A stretch of DNA of 34,844 nucleotides from Rickettsia typhi. GTDB lineage: Bacteria > Pseudomonadota > Alphaproteobacteria > Rickettsiales > UBA1997. The stretch spans positions 1-34,844 of the forward strand of contig CAMCME010000012.1 in NCBI GenBank assembly GCA_945875925.1, read 5' to 3'. Both the position numbers and the translations under genes were made by a program. The notes beneath the pieces were generated by a model. It was not told the DNA's origin and ran no database searches. It saw only the letters and a program-made list of their open reading frames with translations. Below are positions 28,193 through 34,844 of the stretch, piece by piece. Each line of letters starts with the position of its first letter. The stretch's first letter is position 1.

Positions 28193-29083
28193 TTAACCAG
28201 CAAAATAGGTCCAACAAAAATCTATTCCAAAAAGAAGGATTCCAAAAATTCCAATAAGAACTGGAACTCCGTATTCAACTATGATCCATCGTAAAATTTG
28301 AGCTCTGCCGTATATTTCCCAATGCTTATCAAATTTTTCTAATCTCAATTTTAGATCTTTAAAACATTTTTCATCTATAAAAAACTGCCTTATTAAATCA
28401 TCGTTCTTCTTGATTGTATGGGCAAAACTACTCGGACTAGCAGAAGAGAAAATAGGATCTTTAATTGTGTTTATTATATTGTTAATCCTTGTCGAAATCT
28501 CATTAACTAATTTTTCTTCTAACCTAGAATCATCTTTTGCAAAATTATTTATTTGTAATTTCTGCTCTTCCGCTACTTTATTTATCTTTGTTATCACCTC
28601 CGACTTTAAATTTTCGATATGTTGAGGATGGTTCAAACTCAAAACATCGAGAGCATCAATTCCACTACTACTAAGAATTTTATATAAATTTGTCTTTCTT
28701 TTGTCAGGAATTTTCTGCCTACCAAACATCATCCCATAAAAAGAGTTATCAAAATTACCAGTGACTCTAATTTTAACATGATAAACCCAATGCTCAAACG
28801 TAAGCCAAAGAAAATGTATAAAGTGATAAATCAAAATTATTAATAAAAACCAATCAATGAAATGCTGCGGATCGCCATTTGGAATTTTAAAATTAGTGCC
28901 CAAAATACTAATTTTTTCACACTCTATCAGAGCTCCACTCACTTTATAAAATATAGAAATTATCGCAAATAAAATTAGATTTCGCCTAACCCGATAGGCA
29001 TTTTCGCTAAAATCATCAATTGTTGGGTTATCGGCTTGCGCTTTAGTAATATCGGTTGCTTCGCAGCCCGCGTCATTTGTCAT
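28193..29083 (-). CDS. Membrane protein of unknown function, three predicted TM segments
   Basis: 296 aa; hydrophobic stretches LILFAIISIFYKVSGALI, FLLIILIYHFIHFLWLTF, VPVLIGIFGILLFGIDFCW; central charged/helical domain. Confidence 0.78.
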   Translation of the reverse strand: MTNDAGCEATDITKAQADNPTIDDFSENAYRVRRNLILFAIISIFYKVSGALIECEKISILGTNFKIPNGDPQHFIDWFLLIILIYHFIHFLWLTFEHWVYHVKIRVTGNFDNSFYGMMFGRQKIPDKRKTNLYKILSSSGIDALDVLSLNHPQHIENLKSEVITKINKVAEEQKLQINNFAKDDSRLEEKLVNEISTRINNIINTIKDPIFSSASPSSFAHTIKKNDDLIRQFFIDEKCFKDLKLRLEKFDKHWEIYGRAQILRWIIVEYGVPVLIGIFGILLFGIDFCWTYFAG

Positions 29084-29149
29084 ACACGATTAAATTCAAT
29101 TAATAATCTTACTTTATTCTTGTTAAAATTCCACTCAACCATTTCCATA

Positions 29150-30358
29150 TCACATCTTATAAGTGTTTACTGGCTGCCCATCATTTAAAAGCTCCAAATA
29201 TTTCTTATAAATAAAGATTTTGTGACGCTCTTTTTTAGTTACTTCTTCAACAATTCCCAAATATTCCAAGCTTTCCATATTGCGAATTATTGTCGGCAGA
29301 GAAATACCGCATTCTTCCTTGATTTTAGAAGTGTTGGTAATTGGGCTTTTCTGTAGATATTTATAAATTGCTAAAATCGCTGGAGTGCATTTATCGGATT
29401 TTTCAATAATTTTAGAATCTTCGGTAAACAGGTTAATTATATCTTTAGCTGTCTTGACCGCATCATTTGAAGTTTTCTCAACGCCAATTAGAAAAAATTT
29501 GATCCAAGATTCAAAATCGCCAGTTTCTCTAATATTTTGTAGGTGGTTATAATATTCCTGTCTGTTGGCTTTAAAATATAAACTAAGATAAAGAGATGGT
29601 TCTTTTAAGATTCCGTCATTGCAAAGGATCAAGGTTATTAAAAGCCTGCCAATTCTGCCATTACCATCTAAAAATGGGTGGATAGTTTCAAATTGCACAT
29701 GAGCAATTGCCGCTCTAATCAAAATTGGCATTTTGGTTTTTTCATCATGAAGGAATTTTTCAAAATTATCCAAACATTCCATTAACTTTTCTGCCGGAGG
29801 TGGAACAAAAATTGCATTGCCCGGCCTTGAGCCTCCTATCCAATTTTGAGAAGTTCTAAACTCACCAGGGTTTTTATTATTACCTCTGGAGTTATTCATT
29901 AATTTTTCATGAGCTTCTTTTATAAGTCTTAGTGATAAAGGCAGTTTCTTTAATCTATCAATTGAATAATTCATTGCCGCCACATAAGAGGAAACTTCCG
30001 ATACATCATCAAATAGATTATTTGGTGATTGCTGGTTATTTTCAAAAAGAAGGAGGTCAGAAAGAGAGGATTGAGTTCCTTCTATTTGCGAAGATAAAAC
30101 CGCTTCTTTTCTAACATACATATAAAGAAATAAGGATGGATCGGGCAAAATCATGCTAATGCCGTCTAATCTACCAAGTGCGGTATTGGCTTTATCAAGC
30201 AGCGGGTAAATCTCGTCCATTTCAATTGGCGGCTGCGGTGGTAAAGTGCTTGGAATATAGCTATTAAAAGACTCGCCGCTGATTATAGAGCTTTTAACAT
30301 ATTTACCAATCCTATCCTTTTTAGCAGCTTTTTTAGATGGGGAGCCTTGATTTTGCAT
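29150..30358 (-). CDS. fic: Fic-family protein with Fic_N-like N-terminus and C-terminal winged HTH
   Basis: HPFLDGNGRIGRLL Fic motif; SSQIEGTQSSLSDLL inhibitory-type motif; C-terminal SKIKEECGISLPTIIRNMESLEYLGIVEE. Confidence 0.94.
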   Translation of the reverse strand: MQNQGSPSKKAAKKDRIGKYVKSSIISGESFNSYIPSTLPPQPPIEMDEIYPLLDKANTALGRLDGISMILPDPSLFLYMYVRKEAVLSSQIEGTQSSLSDLLLFENNQQSPNNLFDDVSEVSSYVAAMNYSIDRLKKLPLSLRLIKEAHEKLMNNSRGNNKNPGEFRTSQNWIGGSRPGNAIFVPPPAEKLMECLDNFEKFLHDEKTKMPILIRAAIAHVQFETIHPFLDGNGRIGRLLITLILCNDGILKEPSLYLSLYFKANRQEYYNHLQNIRETGDFESWIKFFLIGVEKTSNDAVKTAKDIINLFTEDSKIIEKSDKCTPAILAIYKYLQKSPITNTSKIKEECGISLPTIIRNMESLEYLGIVEEVTKKERHKIFIYKKYLELLNDGQPVNTYKM

Positions 30359-30546
30359 GTGTTAACTAAATAAAGAATTAATTTTAATATTTTACTTAAG
30401 AGCATTGTAACTAATATAAATGAAAGTTGCAACCATTTAAATAAAGAAAAGTTATGTTTATGTTACTTAACTCAAAATATGTATCACGGATATTACTTAG
30501 AATTTTTTTGATAAGCTCTTAACAGAAGGCAGAAGTAAAATCGTTT

Positions 30547-30587
30547 CATAGTAGCAAAATTACAATTTTCGCAATTTTGCTACTATG
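30547..30587. repeat. Perfect 15-bp stem hairpin
   Basis: catagtagcaaaatt (30547-30561) / aattttgctactatg (30573-30587), 11-nt loop. Confidence 0.85.
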
Positions 30588-30613
30588 AACAATTTTTGAG
30601 AAAACCCACTCGG

Positions 30614-30907
30614 TGTCCACAAAAATGTCCAATTATATCCAATTTGTGTAGCGCAGGAAGATGGTGTTCGCTAACGCTCTCTTGCAATCTTCAAGATTTT
30701 TCTAAGCTCGTTTTACTCACTAAGAAAAATTGCTAAGATTGTCTAACTCACGGCAAAACCCTTTCGATTTTTCGCAAAGTGGTTGAGGTGAAAGCATCTG
30801 ATTTTTATCGAACTTTTCGGTATGGATAAAAATGGCTTTGGAGCCTTGATTTTGCTGGCTCTAAAAAACTACGACTTAGTTCGCAAACCAACTCCCATGA
30901 ACCGCCA
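30614..30907 (+). repeat. attR-like 'B' arm, copy 2, with an extra internal segment
   Basis: See 25445-25652; about 85 nt extra between the tatccaatt block and the cggcaaaa block. Confidence 0.9.
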
Positions 30908-31095
30908 CTATTCAGAGTTTCAGAAAATAACTCCAAAATTGTCCAAACCGCGATCTTATCAAAACCTTCCACGCAAGGTGGATAGCCTGTTTTATAGAGG
31001 ATAAAATTAACTATTGCTCTGTCGGCCAATGATGTGAGAATTTAGACGCTGTCTTAAAAAAAGTTCTGTAAAAATTCTTAATTTTTCTCAAAAAA

Positions 31096-32538
31096 ATGAC
31101 TAAAAAAACCACCTTGGTTTGGCTGCGCCAAGATTTACGAATTTCTGACAATCCCGCTCTTTTCGCCGCTGCAGAAGCTGGAAAAGTTTTGCCAATTTTT
31201 ATTTTAGATGACGAGTCCGCACAAGATTTTAAAATGGGTGGCGCTTCCAAATTTTGGCTGCATAGCAGTTTGCAAAATTTGAATGAAAGCTTTGGCGGAA
31301 AATTAAATTTTTACGCAGGCGATGCACAGAAAATTTTGCTCGAAATAATTTCTAAAAACAAAATTGACGCTGTTTATTGGAACCGCTGCTACGAACCTTT
31401 CCGCATCAAACAAGACAGCGCCATCAAAAGCATTTTGAAAGAAAAAAACATCGAAGCCAAAAGCTTCAACGGCTCGCTTTTGTGGGAGCCATGGCAAGTT
31501 TTAAAAAGTGATGGCACACCTTACAAAGTTTTTACGCCTTTTTATCGCAATGGCTGCTTGAAAAAAGAAGCGCCAAGAATGCCGCTGCCAGTTCCACCAA
31601 AACTCGATTTGTTGCGTGATGAAAATTCGCTAACGCTTGATGATCTGGATTTAATGCCGCAAAAAAATTGGTATTTGCAGATGGATAAAATTTGGAAAAT
31701 TGGCGAAGAAGCCGCGCAAATTCGCCTTTACGAATTTTTGGATGACGGCCTAAAAAACTACAAAGAAGGCAGAAATCACCCTAATCAAAATAATGTTTCT
31801 CGTTTATCGCCTTATTTGCATTTTGGCGAAATTTCACCCAATCAAGTTTTCTACGCCACCCAAGCTAGATTAAATTCAGAAGACTTAGCAAAAGACATCG
31901 ATCATTTTTTAAGCGAACTGGGCTGGCGCGAATTTTCTAATCATTTGCTCTATCATTTTCCAACTTTGCCACGCAAAAATTTTCAGCAAAAATTCGATAG
32001 ATTTCCGTGGAGCGAAAATTCGCAACTTCTTAAAGCTTGGAAAAAAGGCCAAACTGGCTATCCAATTGTTGACGCTGGCATGCGCGAATTGTGGCAAACC
32101 GGTTATATGCATAATCGCGTGCGCATGATTGTAGGCTCGTTTCTAGTCAAAAATTTATTACTGCATTGGCATCACGGCGAAGATTGGTTTTGGGATTGTT
32201 TAGTTGACGCCGACCTTGCCAATAACAGCGCCAGCTGGCAATGGATCGCCGGCAGTGGTGCAGACGCCGCACCTTATTTTAGAATTTTCAACCCAATTTT
32301 GCAGGGCGAAAAATTCGACACCAACGGCGAATACACCAAACGCTTCGTGCCAGAATTAGCGGCCTTACCAAACAAATTTCTCTTCAAACCCTGGGAAGCC
32401 CCACCCCTAATTCTAAAAGCCGCCGGCATTGAACTTGGCAAAAACTATCCCAAACCAATCGTCGAAATGACCGCCTCCAGAGATGCGGCTTTACTGGCTT
32501 ATAAGGTGGTTTCGGGGGTTGGATTTGAAAATACTTAA
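31096..32538 (+). CDS. phrB: Deoxyribodipyrimidine photolyase
   Basis: LVWLRQDLRISDNPAL, WNRCYEPFR, LSPYLHFGEISPNQV, ELGWREFSNHLLYHFP, YPIVDAGMRELWQTGYMHNRVRMIVGSFLVKNLLLHWHHGEDWFWDCLVDADLANNSASWQW. Confidence 0.97.
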   Translation: MTKKTTLVWLRQDLRISDNPALFAAAEAGKVLPIFILDDESAQDFKMGGASKFWLHSSLQNLNESFGGKLNFYAGDAQKILLEIISKNKIDAVYWNRCYEPFRIKQDSAIKSILKEKNIEAKSFNGSLLWEPWQVLKSDGTPYKVFTPFYRNGCLKKEAPRMPLPVPPKLDLLRDENSLTLDDLDLMPQKNWYLQMDKIWKIGEEAAQIRLYEFLDDGLKNYKEGRNHPNQNNVSRLSPYLHFGEISPNQVFYATQARLNSEDLAKDIDHFLSELGWREFSNHLLYHFPTLPRKNFQQKFDRFPWSENSQLLKAWKKGQTGYPIVDAGMRELWQTGYMHNRVRMIVGSFLVKNLLLHWHHGEDWFWDCLVDADLANNSASWQWIAGSGADAAPYFRIFNPILQGEKFDTNGEYTKRFVPELAALPNKFLFKPWEAPPLILKAAGIELGKNYPKPIVEMTASRDAALLAYKVVSGVGFENT

Positions 32539-32634
32539 TTCTATTGGACTTGTGTTTTCTGACGACAAAATTCATGCAAAAGAAATTGATGAGTGCATTT
32601 CAGAACAAACCAAAAAAACTAAAGCTTAAAAAAC

Positions 32635-34227
32635 ATGACAAAAACCAAAACCAATAACGAACCAATCGAAAAGCAACTTTGGCAAACTGCCGACAAGCTG
32701 CGCAAAAACATTGATGCGGCGGAATATAAACACATTGTTTTGGGGTTGATGTTTTTAAAATATATCTCTGATTCTTTCGAAGAGCTTTACGAAAAACTAA
32801 AATCAGGTGATGGCGATTATTCTGGCGCCGACCCTGAAGACAAAGACGAATACAAAGCCGAAAATGTTTTCTTCGTTCCCGCCAAAGCGCGTTGGAATTT
32901 TTTGAAAAGCCAAGCCAAACAGCCAGAAATTGGCAAAGATGTTGATGCGGCGATGGACGAAATCGAAAAAGAAAACCCGCAACTAAAAGGCGTTCTTCCA
33001 AAAGTTTACGCTCGCGGAAACTTAGATCCAGCAAGCCTTGGCGGACTCATCGATTCAATTTCAAACATTGCTTTGGGTGACGCCAAAGCCAGAAGTGCCG
33101 ATATTTTAGGCCATGTCTTCGAATATTTTTTAGGCGAGTTTGCTTTAGCTGAAGGCAAAAAAGGCGGGCAATTTTACACGCCGCGCTGCGTTGTGGCACT
33201 TCTTGTTGAAATGCTTGAACCTTACCAAGGCCGAGTTTTCGACCCCTGCTGTGGAAGTGGCGGAATGTTCGTACAATCCGAAAAATTCGTCAAAGAACAT
33301 CAAGGCCGCATCAACGACATTTCAATTTACGGCCAAGAAAGCAACCAAACCACTTGGCGCTTGGCCAAAATGAACTTGGCAATTCGCGGAATCGATTCTA
33401 GCCAAGTTAGATGGAACAACGAAGGCAGTTTCTTAAACGACGCCCACAAAGATTTAAAAGCCGACTTCATCATTGCCAATCCACCTTTCAACATTTCCGA
33501 TTGGAGCGGCGAATTGCTGCGCGGCGATGGTCGCTGGGAATATGGCGAACCACCCGCGGGAAACGCCAACTACGCTTGGATTCAACATTTTCTTTATCAC
33601 TTAAGCCCGTCAGGAAAGGCAGGATTTGTTTTGGCAAAAGGCGCGCTAACTTCCAAAACATCGGGCGAAGGCGACATTCGAAAAAACCTAATCGACGCCG
33701 ATTTGGTTGACTGCGTTGTAAATCTTCCGGCCAAACTTTTTTTAAACACTCAAATTCCCGCCAGCCTTTGGTTTTTAAAGCGCGGCAAAGGAAATTATAC
33801 ACCCCCATCGTCACGCTTAGGCGATGACTCGCTCCCCCTAAATAGTGGGAGCGGGCGCAAAGGCGAAATCCTTTTTATCGATGCTCGCAATTTAGGCTAT
33901 TTAATCAACCGCCGCACCAAAGATTTAAATGCGCAAGACATCGCCAAAATATCATCCACTTACCACAATTGGCTTAAAGAAAATGAAACTTATGAAGACA
34001 TCAAAGGCTTCTGCAAATCGGTCAACACGCAAGAAGTTGCCAGCAAAGATTATGTTCTAACTCCGGGTAGATATGTTGGCTTGGAAGAAGCCGAAGACGA
34101 TTTTGACTTCGCCGAAAAATTTACCTCTTTGCGTGGCGAGCTGAAACAACAAATGGCCAAAGAGGCAGAACTAAATGAAAGAATTTTAACCAACCTTTCA
34201 AAAATCAACATCAACACCAACCAATAA
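32635..34227 (+). CDS. hsdM: Type I restriction-modification methyltransferase subunit
   Basis: [81 protein letters not shown]. Confidence 0.96.
   Translation: MTKTKTNNEPIEKQLWQTADKLRKNIDAAEYKHIVLGLMFLKYISDSFEELYEKLKSGDGDYSGADPEDKDEYKAENVFFVPAKARWNFLKSQAKQPEIGKDVDAAMDEIEKENPQLKGVLPKVYARGNLDPASLGGLIDSISNIALGDAKARSADILGHVFEYFLGEFALAEGKKGGQFYTPRCVVALLVEMLEPYQGRVFDPCCGSGGMFVQSEKFVKEHQGRINDISIYGQESNQTTWRLAKMNLAIRGIDSSQVRWNNEGSFLNDAHKDLKADFIIANPPFNISDWSGELLRGDGRWEYGEPPAGNANYAWIQHFLYHLSPSGKAGFVLAKGALTSKTSGEGDIRKNLIDADLVDCVVNLPAKLFLNTQIPASLWFLKRGKGNYTPPSSRLGDDSLPLNSGSGRKGEILFIDARNLGYLINRRTKDLNAQDIAKISSTYHNWLKENETYEDIKGFCKSVNTQEVASKDYVLTPGRYVGLEEAEDDFDFAEKFTSLRGELKQQMAKEAELNERILTNLSKININTNQ
33799..33855 (-). 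repeat. Candidate in-frame palindromic repeat inside hsdM
   Basis: cgctccc-cctaaatagt-gggagcg (33830-33853) next to catcg...cgatg; encodes [20 protein letters not shown]. Confidence 0.55.
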
Positions 34228-34232
34228 AACTC

Positions 34233-34844
34233 ATGAAAAACAAAAAAATCACAAAACAAACCTTGGTTTATCAAGCCAAAGACGGCGCAATTGAACTTAA
34301 GCTGGACAAGAAAAATGAAACCATTTTGGCTAATTTAAATCAAATTGCCGAGTTGTTTGGGGTTCAAAAAGCTGCGATTTCCAAGCATCTGAGTAACATC
34401 TTTAAAGAAGGTGAGCTTGAAAATGATTCAGTTGTTTCCATTTTGGAAACAACTGCCAGTGACAGCAAAACCTATAAAGTAAGTTATTATAACCTTGACG
34501 CCATCATTTCAGTTGGCTATCGCGTCAATTCAAAGCAAGCCACCAACTTTAGAATTTGGGCAACAAAAACTCTGAAAAAATATTTAACCAACGGCGTTGC
34601 CATCAACAAAAAACTTATTTCGCAAAATCATCAAAAATTTCTCAAAGCAATTGAAGATATAAAAACCCTTAGCCAAGACTCTAAAAACCTAAAAGCAGGT
34701 GACATTTTAGATTTAATAAAATCATTTTCTTACACTTGGTTTTCGCTTGATAGCTTTGATAAAGGCGAGTTTCCAAAGCAAGGTACCAAAAAATCAATTT
34801 CTGTTAGCGCCAAAGAATTAGAACAAGACATCGCCAAACTTAAA
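34233..34844 (+). CDS. RhuM-family (virulence RhuM / possible Fic-fusion) protein, truncated by the window edge
   Basis: Open from ATG 34233 to the end: MKNKKITKQTLVYQAKDGAIELKLDKKNETILANLNQIAELFGVQKAAISKHLSNIFKEGELENDSVVSILETTASDSKTYKVSYYNLDAIISVGYRVNSKQATNFRIWATKTLKKYL. Confidence 0.88.
   Translation, partial: MKNKKITKQTLVYQAKDGAIELKLDKKNETILANLNQIAELFGVQKAAISKHLSNIFKEGELENDSVVSILETTASDSKTYKVSYYNLDAIISVGYRVNSKQATNFRIWATKTLKKYLTNGVAINKKLISQNHQKFLKAIEDIKTLSQDSKNLKAGDILDLIKSFSYTWFSLDSFDKGEFPKQGTKKSISVSAKELEQDIAKLK

Larger units (their letters stand above)
25653..30907. mobile_element. Integrase-less cargo segment 2 (CIME-like): Fic, 3-TM protein, UvrD-like helicase
   Basis: Bounded by A arm copy 2 and B arm copy 2 (ends CCGCCA at 30907). 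Confidence 0.7.

Noticed and set aside
30392-30499. Three TTACTTA motifs (30392, 30463, 30493) upstream of fic
   Set aside because: 7-mers of this composition are expected by chance in such AT-rich DNA and spacing is irregular.
30822-31004. 60-aa + ORF in the second B arm
   Set aside because: Crosses the proposed element boundary at 30907; the part beyond differs from the first copy, so it is not a conserved gene.
32600-33034. 144-aa ORF antisense to hsdM
   Set aside because: Shadow ORF of a strongly conserved hsdM region.
1-34844. CRISPR array or rRNA genes
   Set aside because: No regularly spaced repeats with unique spacers and no rRNA sequence were seen.

Overview
This is an AT-rich bacterial window, probably alphaproteobacterial and Rickettsiales-like (inferred from gene content: retropepsin-like protease next to virB8/virB9, pccA, parAB). 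Positions 1-23.3 kb are mostly ordinary chromosome: tuf (partial), glnA, tRNA-Arg, yggS, thiE-like, manC, ccmB, pccA, ubiA, nadD, tatD, tadA, parA/parB with two parS-like sites, hisC-like, a TIGR02281-type aspartic protease, virB8/virB9, rodA, rmuC, lon, a small unknown protein and yidC. From tRNA-Ser(GGA) at 23351-23440 the window becomes accessory. Two integrase-less cargo segments sit in tandem at the tRNA 3' end. They are bounded by related sequences: an 'A' arm after the tRNA and again at 25653, and a 'B' arm ending at 25652 and at 30907. The junctions share the tRNA 3' end CCGCCA(GT), and the arms carry repeated TTTGCGAACTTT-like motifs. Cargo 1 is Fic plus a 1-TM protein. Cargo 2 is Fic, a 3-TM protein and a UvrD-like helicase. 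This tandem array of cis-mobilizable-element-like units, each carrying a Fic/membrane-protein operon, is the best candidate for an undescribed system. Next come a photolyase gene and the start of a type I restriction-modification locus (hsdM plus a RhuM-family gene cut by the window edge). The hsdM gene seems to contain an in-frame palindromic repeat. Everything here was read by eye; no database search was run.
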